From: Argyresthia goedartella
Taxonomy: Eukaryota > Arthropoda > Insecta > Lepidoptera > Argyresthiidae
Reading direction: 5' to 3'
DNA length: 64,000 bases
Assembly (NCBI GenBank): GCA_949825045.1
Contig: OX463829.1
Coordinates: forward strand, 3,844,001-3,908,000
Below are positions 36,540 to 49,013 of the stretch, piece by piece (the first letter of the stretch is position 1; every line of letters begins with the position of its first letter). Both the position numbers and the translations under genes were made by a program. The notes below the pieces were generated by a model. The model made no database searches. It was not told the origin of the DNA and worked only from the letters and a program-made list of their open reading frames with translations.

Positions 36540-37665
36540 CATCGCTCAAGACTCTCTTCTATGTCGAACATAATGTTTTCATTGCTGCTCAATGATCTCC
36601 CTCAGAACATAGAGACCGCTGACATACTTATGTACGCCGACGATGTCGCAGGATTAGTGTATGCCTCCAACCTGGATGAGCTAGAGTCTCAACAACACAA
36701 CAGCCGCCAAACTCGCGAAATGGTTCGAAACTAACGGCTTGATACTTAATACAAAAAAGACCCAATTCCTCCATTTCCGACTAGCAGGCATGCCCCCGAG
36801 ACCAATGGCGGTCAATATCGATGGGAAGGACATTGCGCAAGTCAACGTCGCAGGATTTCTCGGCTTCGAGCTGGACAGAGGCCTCACCTGGGAGTCCCAC
36901 ATCGACAAGCTGTGCAAGAAGCTGGGAAGTGCGTGCTTTGCTCTTCGACGTCTGGCCTGGAGCGTTCCAACCGAAGTGTTTCGGACATGCTACTTCGCCA
37001 CTATAGACTCGCTGCTCCAGTATGGTGCCGAGCTATGGGGACGTGCAGCAGATTGGAAGCGCGCGTTCATCATGCAAAAAAGGGCCATACGAGCCATCAG
37101 ATACGTCTGCGAGGCCGTACTTCAAATCACTTCGCATCTTAACAGTGCCCGCAATAGTGTTCTTCCAGGTTGCTTTGTATGTTCGGCAAAACATAGACGA
37201 GTTCAAGACTCTAAATGACCTCAGCAAGTATGCCACGCGGAACGGACATAAACTGGCTGGCATACCGCGTAAATTGGAAAAGTCCAACAAACTGACCCAT
37301 GTTATGGGTCCAACTATTTATAACAAACTCCCCGACAACATAAAAATTGCCCCAAGTACAGACACCTTCAAATATAAACTTAAAAACCATCTTATTGACT
37401 TGGCACCCTATAGTTACGAGGAGTTCGCTATTACCTCCAAGGGATAATTTGTGACGTACCTTAGTACCTCATAATATTGTTAATTGTTACGATCGCATTT
37501 ATTTTTATAATTGTCATTATGACCACGATTATAATGACTGTAGCTAATTATTTAAACTGTAGCTAGTTAGCTAATTTACGTAGGTAGTAGAGCTATTTAT
37601 ATAAATATGACATGTAATTGAAATAATTATGAATAAATATCTTATGTCTTATGTCTTATTATTGT
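36540..37665 (+). pseudogene. LINE ORF2 3' half (Jockey/CR1-like) with heptamer tail
   Basis: The RT catalytic box YADD (LMYADDVAG) is encoded at 36630-36644. The palm/thumb region in the frame 36739-37218 has FLGFELDRGLTWESHI and LQYGAELWGRAADWKRAF. Coding shifts frame near 37110 to 37022-37447 with YNKLPDNIKIA. The 3' end is AATAAATAT followed by repeats of CTTATGT, typical of the tails of this LINE group. At least two frameshifts; the 5' half is missing. A related, shorter copy lies at 39505-39865. Confidence 0.75.
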
Positions 37666-37920
37666 CACTATTAATCTTCCTTTAATGTTCTTGCAAAATC
37701 ACTGCAGCAGCGCCGTACTGTCGAGAAAGACTGCTAGTTGAGCTTCGATAACGAGCTCAATGGACCATTTACGGGCGTTCAGTCACTGGCCTTAATGCTA
37801 GTCTGTTAAGACCCCTGTAAACGCCAGAAATTTTCGACTATTGGGCGTGGCCTGTCGTTTCCCTCCGCGCAGCCATGCCTCACCCCCGCATCTAAAAATA
37901 CCGACAGCAAAACCAAAGTT

Positions 37921-38003
37921 TCAAAATCATAGATTGGAGAAATTATTAATTATTAATCGGAGGCCGCTCGAGGTGAGTCAATAATTACCAATCTATGATT
38001 TGA
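37921..38003. repeat. Small foldback repeat
   Basis: Arms TCAAAATCATAGATTGG (37921-37937) and CCAATCTATGATTTGA (37988-38003) are complementary apart from one base. The 50-bp interior contains TTAATTATTAATCGG. Non-coding. Confidence 0.55.
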
Positions 38004-38255
38004 TTTGAAGGTTCTTCCTCAAATGCACATATTATTTGATTTGGAGGTTATTCAAATAAAAACATAGGTAATCTAGCATTACACAGTTTTACATTTAGGG
38101 TGGCAGTAACTGTTGGGAACACCTTAACATAAAAACTAACCTGAAGTAAGACCAAGATTGTTCATGTTTATTTGTGCAATAAATCATGCCTTTCTAAGTC
38201 ATTCTTTTATCGAATATGATCGATTGACTCAGTGCGAGAAAACGTGTGGGTCTAG

Positions 38256-38287
38256 GTCGACTAGCTGACGGCGAAAAGCTAGTCGAC
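38256..38287. repeat. Perfect short palindrome
   Basis: GTCGACTAGCT at 38256-38266 and AGCTAGTCGAC at 38277-38287 are exact complements around GACGGCGAAA. Confidence 0.7.
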
Positions 38288-38478
38288 GTTATTATTCCGA
38301 ATAAAATTGTATGTTGTAGGAAAATAGAAAGTGTAGAAATACCTACTTTTAACCTATACAATACAGGCTGACTTTCTTGAATAAAACTCATTTGAGGCCT
38401 TGAGCAAAGCCTAAACCGTACGATCACTGAACTGTCTCACTGCTTCCGTGGCAACGGTCTCTTTCTTAACTTAAAAAA

Positions 38479-39115
38479 ACCGGTCAAGTGCGAGTCTAAC
38501 TCACGCGCGAAGGGTTCCGTACCACCGTGCAATGTTAGGGATGGTGTGGAGTGTTTTTTTTATTTTTTTTTATTTATTTAAAATAAGGCACATCTACAGC
38601 TCATCATATAATAATTATTACAACATAAATAATTAATAGGAGGGTTCTTATATGGGAGACTTTTACAGATGAGCACAGCATTGGTGACTACAAAGATACT
38701 TATTTTAAATGAAAGCTAGTGATAATAGAGATAAAAGGTCCCCAACTTACTAAGCTACATTAAAACTTAACTACTACTATACCTATACTACGTTAAAAAA
38801 ATGGCAATATAGTTTGGATTTTACATAGCAAAATTTTGTTTACAAAGTTAATGGTGCGGCTTCTTTCACACTCCATGTACGGAACCAGGTGCATTCATAA
38901 GTTTGTATTTGTTATTGAAAGAATTGTTGTATGGGAGCCCCTTAAATATTTATTTTATTCTGTCTTTTAGTCTTTGTTGTGATAGCGGCAACAGAAATAC
39001 ATCATTTGTGAAAATTTCAACTGTCTAACTATCACGGTTCATGAGATACAGCCTGGTGACAAACGGACTAGTAATATGGTCCCGTTTGGCACCCTTCGGA
39101 TACGGAACCCTAAAA
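38479..39115 (+). mobile_element. Dispersed element family M with an internal insertion
   Basis: Same family as 35463-35850, from CCGGTCAAGTGCGAGTC to ACGGAACCCTAAA. It is interrupted at about 38549-38812 by an unrelated segment that starts with a long T-rich run, as a retroposon inserted on the minus strand would. Confidence 0.55.
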
Positions 39116-39236
39116 AAACCCATTACCTCCACTTCGACCTATCAGGATGCCCTCTCGTACCGCTAACCACCTTACTACAAAAAATGTTTCACATAGTTTA
39201 ACCTCAAAACACTTAAAAAAAAAACACAAAAACGTC

Positions 39237-39334
39237 AATCATAATTGCACGCATGAGTTTCAATCATTTACTTTATGGATGGATATCGGTTTCATCTCTG
39301 GCCGCAGATATCAAGATTTTTTTAAAACGGGTGT
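39237..39334 (+). repeat. 98-bp direct repeat, copy 1
   Basis: Nearly identical to 40470-40565 (ATAATTGCACGCATGAGTTT through GATATCAA). The pair is 1.2 kb apart in the same orientation and flanks a LINE fragment and an element M fragment. Confidence 0.8.
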
Positions 39335-39504
39335 ATACGTATCCGTACATTTTTGTCTTTAATTTTTTTCTGGTAAGACCCTAACCGTGTTACCACAAAA
39401 AATATTAAACAGTGTTTAACCTCAAAACAAACGTCAAATCCCATACGTTTTCGTTTTTAAACAGGTGTTGAACACTCGTTTATTTTTTTGTGGTAAGGCC
39501 CCAA

Positions 39505-39865
39505 ATGTCCAGGTGACGGAGTGCGGGTCCAGCAGGTGGAGGGGACGACTTTCCTGGGCTTCCAGCTGGACCGCGGGCTCCCGTGGCACGCTCACGTAGA
39601 GCGGCTGTGCGCGGGGCTCAGCGGCGCATGCTTTGCGCTGCGGCGGCTGGCGCGTGCTACTTCCCCACGGTGTACTCGCTGCTGCAGTTCAGAGCCGAGC
39701 TGTGGGGTCGTGCGGCGGATTGGGAAAGCGCATTCAGGACCCAAAAGCTAGCCGCGACAGCAATAGTGCAGGTCGACAGCAACACTGGGACGACTCCGTA
39801 AAGCCTCACTGCAAAGCGCTGAATATCCTGACACTCCCCTCCGTCGTAATAAAAATGCATGTGAT
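39505..39865 (+). pseudogene. GC-rich LINE fragment
   Basis: Translates to FLGFQLDRGLPWHAHVERL, ACFALRRLA, then in another frame FRAELWGRAADWESAFRTQK. These match the LINE at 36540-37665 in the same order. Much GC-richer than the 36.7-kb copy, which suggests a different source lineage. Frameshifted and truncated. Confidence 0.7.
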
Positions 39866-39869
39866 GCAT

Positions 39870-40002
39870 TATTTGTTGTTATAGCGGCAACAGAAATATA
39901 GAAATACATCCTCTGTAAAAAAAACAGCTCTCTGCCTATTTTGGTTGATCCGGCTTAGTAATAAGGTCCCGTTTGGTTCCCTTCGGGTACAGAACCCTAA
40001 AA
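39870..40002 (+). mobile_element. Element family M, 3' fragment
   Basis: TTGTTATAGCGGCAACAGAA to GGTACAGAACCCTAAAA matches the last third of the copies at 35463-35850 and 38479-39115. Confidence 0.55.
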
Positions 40003-40469
40003 TTACAACCGACATTAACAACAACAATAACCATCAAGTAAATTATACTGAGTCTTATGGGAAGACGTGGTCTTTTATATGGGGACGTCATTCTGAACAA
40101 CTTTCGCTTTGAAACCAATTGGACCAGAGCACCTTGAATACCACCTTACTGTCAGATCCTGTATAATCTAGCGCACCTACTCCGAGAACCAACTTTCCAA
40201 TCAGTGACAGGGAATCAAAATCCATTCAGTAGTTAGTCAGAGGGCATATAAAATTTTTGGCATACTACGTAAGTATCGAAAAATCATGATTGGTTGCAGA
40301 ACCAGTGATGAAACGGGTGTCGATCGATAGAGAATTATTTTACAAACAGATATCTGTAACTATACATTTCTAAAACCATATACTTTTCGAGAAATCTGAC
40401 TTCAAAGGGAGAGAAACAACTTTTTTGCACTTTGAACTCCGATTTCTCGCAAAGGATATCGTTTTAGAA

Positions 40470-40565
40470 AATCATAATTGCACGCATGAGTTTCAATCAT
40501 TTACTTTATGGATGGATATCGGTTTCATCTCTGGCCACAGATATCAAAATTTTTTTTAAACGGGT
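40470..40565 (+). repeat. 98-bp direct repeat, copy 2
   Basis: See 39237-39334; only two or three differences by eye. Confidence 0.8.
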
Positions 40566-42276
40566 TTGCCGGTCTCCATTCAAAAATGTTAGAACCATTT
40601 TGCCGTTTACTTGGGTAAAAACTGTGGTTACAATATAATAGGAATTCATATTAAAAGTTAATGTAACCGAGTTTGTAAGGAAATTCCTCGACGCTATCTG
40701 AGGCCGTTAAAAGCCCAGATGCACACTGATAACTCAAGGATTGACGGCCACTCAATAGTTATGCTGTCATCGTCTTTCGCTCGGTAAGTGAGTTCGAGAG
40801 TACGTTTCAGCGTCACTTTATTTCAACACCCAAGTGGATTCGGCCAATAGAGTTCAGATTCCAGAATGTTAAAGGCGCTAAAATGCTTTTGGTTTTAGCT
40901 GGGAAAATGAGTTTGTGTGATGATGCGTGTGAGTGAGACCTCACTTACTCAAACGCATTTTTCAGCATAAATCGAAAGTACTATACAAACATCTTGCTAC
41001 AATAGGGAAGTAAATATAAACAACTGACAATCGCCATTCGAAATAACAGCGCATCGATTTCTTTTATATTGAAATCAGGCTGCCAGCATTGTAAAAGGAG
41101 GACGCACATTTAAAGTCCCATAAAGGTTGCATGCGATGGGAACGCAAATAAACTTCTACCTCCGATGTCTATTTGCAGCCAGGAAATTGATTCTGTGCGC
41201 CCTCTGTCGTTCCATCTCCGTTTCAAGTTTCAAATGTTGAATTGCGACGTTCTGTTTCAGTTAGGCTATTCATTAGATTTTGGCCATGAAACTTGTATCT
41301 CCATAGACCTTGTACAGGGTGTAATAGATAGGTAGGTATAGTCTCCATACTCCATGTACAGGTACAGGTATACTATATATTTTAGGGGTTGCTATGGACA
41401 TCATTCTGAACAATTTTTACTAAGAACCGATTTCAACTGAGCAGCGTTAAGTTCAGTTCTCCATATATGTTAAGCCGGGCGGACTGCTGATTTGTATAGA
41501 AGAAGTTAAAAATAGAGTTGCTCTGTACTTCAGAATCAATCGAAATTTCTTTTTTTTTCTGTAAATTAGGTAAGTATTTATTAAAATAATTGTACATTGT
41601 CGATATTTTTTGTGTCGCAAAAGTTTTACCTCAAATCGATGACGCTGTATCGGATTTTGTAATTTCCTATCAACCATAATAACTTGAGTGAAATACTAGC
41701 CTGCATTCGGCTGTAATTGTGGATCGAGGCTAAAGAACATGATAAACTTGTCATTTGTAATTAATTATTTAATTCATAAAAAGTTTTAATTTTACTGCCT
41801 CAACTTTCTCATATTAATACAAAATATCGCATAAGTCTTAAATTTTGGGATTCATCCTAAAACATTTCATGACGTATGTGTTAAGCATTTATTTTTTATT
41901 TATCTGCTTAAGATAAATAAGTATTCAGACAATTTGAAACTTAATGAATTTGGTACCTATAATCCATATATTTTTTATTGAATAATCATACATAGTGACC
42001 CTGTCGCAAAAAATACCGTTTCGCCACAATCAGTTTCGATTTTTTTTTGTCGTCTCAGAACGTAATCCTTATTATTACTCATGGCAATACTAAGTCGCTT
42101 CTGATTGGCTGAAAGAAAAGTGTCTTGCTATCAAAATTAAATATTTCTTGCCTAGCCATGATTCGGAATTCTGTGTTTTCAGCCATTTCATGAAGAATTT
42201 TCTCGGAAAGTATCACAGATACGTAAGTGTGATTTAAGTAATTACGTTGTAAATTAGAATATTTTCTTCCAAGTTA
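40566..42276. other. Non-coding DNA
   Basis: No gene or bounded element is recognised on either strand. Confidence 0.5.
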
Positions 42277-42924
42277 TTATTGAGTAAGCCCAAAAACAGT
42301 GATTCTTAGATGTCCAATAACTTTTGAGTAGAAACAGAGATAGAGCTTTCTATTTTGATTACGCGGGCGAGAATATACGTCTAATATTTTTTTCTTAAGG
42401 TAACATGCCGTTAATGGTGACTGAAAAGTTTTTTGACGTTGACGATACAAAGAGCGTTTAAAAGTAAGAAAACACAAAAAATATGATGACTTTAGGATTA
42501 AACATCTAATAAAACTGAAAGAAAATAAGAAAACGATATCAACAATTTCAGACAAGGAAAATACATAGTAAAGAAGAAAACAAAGAAATAAAGAAATTTT
42601 AAGTAAAAAAATCAAATTAAATTTGTATATATATATTATAGTTATCGAAATTAAACATATAATACATATATTAAACCTAAACATCACAGGAAAAAACACA
42701 AAAAATACTCGGCAAAGGCAAAAAAAATAGAACCACTCATGAAAACGAAGTTTTAAAACAATAAATTGCTATTTTAATTAGAAAAAACTTTACAATAACG
42801 ATATACCATAAAAATTTAGAAATGAAATATCTACAAAGAAGAATAGCATTCCAGTCAAGAAAATATAAAGAACAGAAGACCAAACAGTTTCAAGAACTGC
42901 TGATAAAAAGTAAATAATAGTTAC

Positions 42925-43281
42925 TTACTCTGAAGACTCTTTAACCGGAAAAGTATAAGAAGATGTACCTCCTTTATCAAAGACTAATCGGTTTTTAGAA
43001 GTAGTGCCGTCAATAAAAAATAAAAATAAAAAAGTTAAGAAAAAGCTTTTGTTACTCAACAATTTTAGGTACATATCGATTGTTTCGGTGTTGAGTATCA
43101 AAAATAAAAGCTCAAAAGATACATAAGACAAAGCCGATAGGCAAAAAATTATTGCCCTTGATGAGACAGCAATAAAGTATAATATAAAAACAACTTTGTC
43201 AAGCACTCTCGGACTTAACAACAGGGTATGGATAGCTAAAATCAAAAATACGATAAGAAAAAAAATATTCAAGAAATACAT
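42925..43281 (-). CDS. Possible exon of a polytopic membrane protein (weak)
   Basis: An ATG-started minus-strand frame of 118 codons with three or four hydrophobic stretches (for example FLIVFLILAIHTLLL and LDKVVFILYFIAVSS) and a less hydrophobic tail. It runs into a consensus donor GTAAGT (minus strand, from 42928), and a pyrimidine-rich TTCTTCTTTGTAG acceptor lies 98 bp on, ending at 42831, with an open phase after it. Insect chemoreceptors look like this, but the strand is very T-rich, which alone produces Phe/Leu/Ile-rich frames. No family motif is recognised. Confidence 0.2.
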   Translation of the reverse strand: MYFLNIFFLIVFLILAIHTLLLSPRVLDKVVFILYFIAVSSRAIIFCLSALSYVSFELLFLILNTETIDMYLKLLSNKSFFLTFLFLFFIDGTTSKNRLVFDKGGTSSYTFPVKESSE

Positions 43282-43907
43282 GGTTTTTTGTCTTTTTTAG
43301 GTCTTATGTAATAAATGAACGACTCCTAGGTGCTAGGTAGAGTACTGGGTATACTCGTAATATGTTATTTATTTATTTACTCAATACTCAATATATTCAT
43401 TGCATTCCATAAAATTGATGTTGCATAGGATGTTATAAGGATACATATGTTATTTATGGACCTTATGAAAAAGGTATCGCAAAAGAAGAGAGGGAAATAA
43501 ATTTTGTTAATTTATAATTAAGTATAATATTTACTAAGTCAGTGGAGAGTAAAAATCGGTCATGAAATATTATCCTAGAAATGAATTCTTGTCTATTTAA
43601 ATTTGTCATTTAAGTACTCATTAACTGTATAGTAGCATTTATTGTATAACATTTGTTTTAATTTATTTATAAATATATTATCTTTTGGTTCATTAATAGA
43701 GTTTCTTGCAGATTATTATATATTTTTATTGACATTACTAAAGGTCATTTCAATTTCATTTTTTCTATTAACCGAGCTTGGAGGTTTGTTAATTTGGCTA
43801 GAATGATATCTAGTATTATCCATGACTATACAGGTGGGTTCATTTAGATTGGGTAATAATTTATTCATCATGGAAATCAGTTTTTTGTCATGTTGTTATA
43901 AATTACA
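43282..43907. other. AT-rich DNA, nothing recognised
   Basis: No coding, tRNA-like or terminal-repeat signal seen. Confidence 0.5.
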
Positions 43908-43985
43908 AAGCAAAGTCAAAGTCAAAGTCAAACTACTTTATTACTGTAGATATTTACATATACTTAGCAAACGTCATTCGGTACG
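43908..43985 (-). mobile_element. LINE 3'-UTR fragment with (TTTGAC)n tail
   Basis: CTTTATTACTGTAGATATTT then ACTTAGCAAACGTCATT equals the 3' end of the LINE at 10129-10890; the tail here is TTTGAC units instead of TTGAC. Confidence 0.65.
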
Positions 43986-44199
43986 AACCCAGTCTTGCCA
44001 CCACAATGAACAATTACGTATCTTTTTCCTGTAGTTATAAACAGTTTAATATACCATTAAATCTGGCATTTGTGGACTACTCCAAAGGTTTAACTGTCTC
44101 CCATTCAGCGCTCTCAGCAACCACCACATAAAACAGGAATATATACATATTATTAAATCTTTATATAACAATAGAACTGCCAACATAAAACTGCAGTTA

Positions 44200-44760
44200 G
44201 CAGGACCTTCTTTTATGATCAAGAAAGGCGTGAAAGAGGGTGGCCCGTTGTAACCGAAATTGTTCACCTCTGCGCTCGAAGAAGTCTTCAGGAAGCTGTG
44301 AAGTCCTTGGGCGAATGAGCGAATCGTTGTCAATGGCAAAAGGCTCACAAACCTTCGATTCGCTGTCGACATTGTTATTTTCGAATCGTCATCTCGTGAA
44401 CTAAGAAACATGCTGCAGGAGCTGAGAAGAAGGAAGAAGAAGAGCTACTGGTCCATGAAAGAGTTGATGAAGAACAACCTTCCGCGGACTCTGAAGTGGA
44501 AGCTCGTTGACAAGTGCATCCTCCCTATCCTTACCGACGGCGCTTAGACGTGGTCCCTGACCGATCATCTAAAGTCCAAACTCAAGGTTTGTCAAAGGGA
44601 TATGGAGCGCAGTATGATAGGAGTCAAACTCATTGACCATGTCAGAAACACCACACTGCGTTCCATAACTCGCATCGTAGACGTGGGTTCACAGAGTGCC
44701 AAACCCATGTGGAGTTTGACCGAACATGAATTAAATATTCAAGCCGTGTGATGTAAATTC
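44200..44760 (+). pseudogene. RTE-type LINE remnant
   Basis: The + strand reads GVKEGGPL, a stop, then KLFTSALEEVFRKL, NGKRLTNLRFAVDIVIFESS, MLQELRR, LRTLKWKL-like and CQRDMERSMIGVK, in RTE order. The catalytic FADD is degenerate (FAVD). A deletion removes the part after the catalytic box, and several stops are present. Unrelated in position to the RTE copy at 3.2-4.3 kb. Confidence 0.75.
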
Positions 44761-44929
44761 GTTAACTGATTCTATTTTAATGTCATTATAATATGACATT
44801 GTTGTCTAACGCTGGTTTTTGATGGGGATGAATATTTTTGTCTTATAGTTAAATATAGTTTATCTCTAGGTTGTGGTCACGTAGCCACTTCTAAGCCAAA
44901 TCTAAGCGATGCACAGCGCAATAGGACGT

Positions 44930-46676
44930 CTAGTGTAAGTATATATTACCAAAAAGCTACACCAGACAAAATATCGAAGGTTATCAAACAATTGAACGAT
45001 CACAAAGCCCCGGGGCTTGACGGAGTCAGGGTTATTGACATAAAAAAAGTTACTTATAATATTGCCTCAGCTATAAGTAATCTTATTAACACCGCTATTA
45101 AAACAGGGCATTATCCTGATGGGCTCAAGGTAGGATGCATACGACCAGTTTTTGAAAAGGGAAAGCGCGAAAATGCTTCAGACTATCGGCCTATCACATT
45201 GCTGTCATCAATAGACAAAATAATAGAAAAAATTGTTTGTGATCAAATCCACTCGTTCTACCAAAAAAATAATATTATATCTAAAAGCCAATTTGGCTTT
45301 AGCCCAAAAAAAGTACAACTATGTTACTTTCCAAATTCACGGATGATATTAATACATACCTAAATAACAAAAAACAAGTCCTGGCCCTGTTTATAGACTT
45401 TTCCAGAGCATTTGATACTCTTGATCACAAAAAGCTAATTGGTAAGTTGGACGCAAATGGCATCCGGGGACCCTTACTACGCTGGTGTGAAACCTATCTC
45501 CGTAACAGATCCTCTTGTGTCAAGATAGATGATAGAGGCAGTGACCAAAGGCCAGCCGCAGTAGGAACCGCCCAGGGCTCGGTGCTCGGGCCCTTGCATT
45601 TTCTCACCTATGTGAATGATATGTGCACATGCCTTGACTCCTGCACAGCTTATCAGTTTGCTGATGGCACATGCTTTATTATTGCCAGTGACGATGTTAA
45701 CTCCGCGATGTGTATGCTTCAAGCTGACTTCGACAAGCTCAAGCAATGGTGTCATGACTCGGGCTTAGTTTTAAACAGCAATAAAACAAAACTCATACCC
45801 ATTAAATCACCATACATGAAAAGCAATCTCGAAACACCATACTTGTATGCATGACCAAAATATTACAAAATCTTGCGACTGCCCCAATATAGAACTCGTC
45901 AACTCGCACGTCTACCTGGGTCTGGTAATAGATCACAAGTTTAACTGGAATAGTCATATAGAACGGGTTTGTACAAAGCTTCGAGCTTTTCTGGCTAACA
46001 TGCACATAATCAAAAATCGCCTGCCCTTTAACATCAGGTTAATGCTGTACAATGCTTTGGCAGACTCCGTAATCTCCTATGGGCTCAGTAGCTACGGACT
46101 CACGCATAAAACTTCCCTAGACTGCATACTACGTCTACAAATTAAAATTCTAAAAAATCAGACTCCAGTACTCCAATGATAAGCTCAAACTGTTCAAATA
46201 CTGTAAAACACTACCAGTACACACCAAAGTAGAATACACACTACTAAAAGAACAATTCTTCAATTTATCCGTCCAAAAACCGTTATCACATAAAATCGGC
46301 ACCAGAAGCTGCACGAAAAAAAAGCTGATGACTTTAGGAGCAAATAACTTTTACGGGAAACGTCGAATTAACTATCTAATTCCTCGTCTTCTTAACGGTC
46401 TCTGTCCGGAACTCAAATCATCAATCCATCCCAAAAATATCAATCACAAATTAAAATCACACTTTATATCATTACTTCTATAGTCGTACACAAACTGTAT
46501 TTTGCCTTTTAGCCAGCAACTGACTTCATGCTTATACATATTGTTTTTATCGACCTACCTACATAATACACTAGACTAATTTTGTGCTACATACAAACCT
46601 TAGTGGTTTAAGTAGTGCATTAAGTTAGATAAGTATTTAAAACTCTGTAATTTGATAAATAAATAAAAAAAAAAAC
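44930..46676 (+). pseudogene. LINE ORF2 (Jockey/CR1-like), frameshifted, with A-rich tail
   Basis: The RT begins with HKAPGLDGV and LKVGCIRPVFEKGKR (44992-45363), continues after a frameshift with LFIDFSRAFDTLDHKKL, AQGSVLGPL and a degenerate catalytic box FADG (45321-45854), then YLGLVIDHKFNWNSHI (45847-46179). The 3' UTR ends in AATAAATAAAAAAAAAAA at about 46655-46673. Two frameshifts and a changed catalytic box show it is dead. The 5' part with the endonuclease is missing. Confidence 0.8.
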
Positions 46677-47038
46677 TTATCAGTTTTGTCAAGGATAGAG
46701 TTCAGATTATAGTATATCGTTATTGTTTTGGCATGGTGTAAGTATAGAAATATCGTAATATCGTTTTTTTATACACAAATCATTTTGATATTACTCGGGT
46801 GTAGACTGAAATATTGATTATGAGATCTCTTTTAAAAATAGTTTGTGTTTAACTAGTACAACTACAATACTATACATAATACAATGACCATTCGATAGAA
46901 AACTCTCAGAACCCTAGCGAACCCTAAAACACTTGCCAACATTAATTATCTCTTTTATCATCCCAAATGGAGGGTTTCGCAGGAACAATACTCAATTACT
47001 GCTATTTGTCTATAGCATATAAATGTGTGTATTACGGA

Positions 47039-47348
47039 CAGTGCCGGATTATACAATAGGCAGTGTAGGCAACTGCCTAGAGGCCCCGCATCGTCTGAGG
47101 GCCCCGGGCACTGAGAAAAAAATCGAGATAAATTTAAATACATCTCACGTTGTGATCTATATCAACATATAGGGCAGTATTTGTCTTGGTAAATTAGAAT
47201 TCCTTAGTCCTTGTTCATAATACGCTGATAAAGTTTCGGGCACCGGTTAGCTGTCATTCCAAAAATGTATTTCAGGAAGTGACAAAAGGCTGATGGGGCC
47301 CAGAGATTTGCACTGCCTTTGGGCCCCGACATGGTTAATCCGGCCCTG
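47039..47348. mobile_element. hAT-type MITE with perfect 8-bp target duplication
   Basis: 310 bp. Ends CAGTGCCGGATTA and TAATCCGGCCCTG are inverted repeats with one mismatch. ATTACGGA is duplicated exactly at 47031-47038 and 47349-47356; 8-bp duplications define hAT-class insertion. Subterminal GGGGCC/GGCCCC blocks are present on both sides. Non-coding; needs a hAT transposase in trans. Confidence 0.85.
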
Positions 47349-47394
47349 ATTACGGAACTCTCCATGTATGATTTATGTAAATTTCCTGATTGTT

Positions 47395-47620
47395 TGATGC
47401 AGAAGAAGTTCTTGGAAAACCCTCTGTGACGTTGTGGTCGAGGCTGTGGTTTCTATGCGACAGGTCCTGGTTTCGAATGCCAGCTGGGGAGGAAGAAAAA
47501 AATCTCCAGGTCTTGGAAGTTAATAAGTTTGTGACGTCACTGTTCCTGGTCCCTACAACATCGGGTATCCTAGTGTGGGGCAGAAGCGATGTATTTTCCT
47601 TTATCTATACTTTATGTTAT
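47395..47620 (+). mobile_element. SINE family B, plus copy
   Basis: A tRNA-like head with box B-like GGTTTCGAATGCC near 47472, then CCAGGTCTTGGAAGTTAATA and GTGACGTCACTGTTCCTGG and the GTATCCTAGTGTGGGG end. Confidence 0.7.
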
Positions 47621-48398
47621 GTCTTATTCAGGTCTGTATTACGTGGTTACATAACTGTGCCTTCAACTAATCCAGTCGACGTGTAAATGGGTATTTTTTC
47701 TAACTTAAACAAAAATGGCGGTGTTATGTGGATGGTACTATCGCTGCAAGGTTGTTACAACAGTTGTTTGAGTTACCGCGCATGCGTCAAATATACCGCA
47801 CGAGGTACACATTGCTTTTCAAATTTATTAGAGCAGAGAATATTGAAATCCACGACGGACCCTCTTGAGAGTTGTTGAAAAATCTGTGCATCTGATGTTC
47901 GTTCATGCAGATTATTTCGATTATTTCCTAAAGGGAGTAAATATGCCACCGTTACACCATGTTTATGGAAAGTATCTAAACAAACAAACAAATACAAGCA
48001 TTTATATGCAGGTACATACTTTGCAAATGCGGGAAAAACATGAAACATTTCCGTAACTACAATAGACTAGAACTAAATCTTTATCTGTAGACAATACAAC
48101 GATTGCACTAGTAGACCAAGCCAGGTTTCTGGGCATTTTCGCAGATGAGCACATTAACTGGAAAAGCTCAGAGACCCTTGAGGCAAAGCTAAGTAGTTTT
48201 TGCTAATCATTAAGATGTTTGGCAACTATTACCACAACACAGGCTTCGCTACAGGCTAACTAAACTTTCTTCAACTCTAGACTTTACGGCTTGGCATTGT
48301 AAGGAGGTAGCATTGAGATGCAAAAATAGTGTAACAGAGGAGGTGCGTTCGATTTTTGAGTGGTGTCAAATCTAACAAAATAACTTTTCACAGCCTAT
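47621..48398. other. Non-coding DNA
   Basis: Only short frames on both strands; none recognised. Confidence 0.45.
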
Positions 48399-48823
48399 TT
48401 TTATAGTAGTTTATGTGACTGCTACATAATGGGGGGCATTAATACTCGATAATATCACTCGAGAGTTTTAATGCCTAATTATTTACAGTTACATACACTA
48501 GTTTATCTACACACATATCATAAGCTCTCTTTGATGTGTTCAGGAACCGCATGTTTGACCGGCATTGTGGCATTAATCATTTCTCTGCAGTTGTTTAGCT
48601 TGTTCTGTAGTACCAACTTAACAGACAAACGGGGCGGCACGCAGGCGGGCGTCGGCGTTCGAAATTTGAATGTCATAATTTGAAAATTTTGGTACATTAT
48701 GGTCATAATATACTAATTTTCAGATAAGAAATGAGTTTTTACCAATCAGTTTTACATTATGCTGGTCTTAACGTGCCGTTTTTAGACGCATTAAAGAGGG
48801 TTTATGATATGTGTGTAGATAAA
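48399..48823 (+). mobile_element. MITE family D, copy 3, with outer block
   Basis: The inner element with 31-bp terminal repeats is at 48502-48823 and matches 14619-14971. The outer block 48399-48501 (GTAGTTTATGTGACTGCTAC onward) matches 14490-14618 but lacks the hairpin that holds GAGCCGAAGGCGAG there. Confidence 0.65.
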
Positions 48824-49013
48824 ATAAAAAATACACACTTGTCACAGCGCTCTACATGGTCATGCTGTGCAAATTAATTTAGCGTATTCCAGAAACGTTT
48901 CCTATAAGAGCTGAACGTAAGAGTAGTAGGCTAAATCAATTCAAGTATGACCTTGACACTAAGTTCTGTAGAACGGCGTCTTACAGCTAAACTCCCAGAA
49001 ATATGGCAGTCTG

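Noticed and set aside
42277..42699. 140-codon hydrophobic minus-strand ORF
   Set aside because: The strand is extremely T-rich; Phe/Leu/Ser/Ile content follows from composition and no splice phase joins it to 42925-43281.
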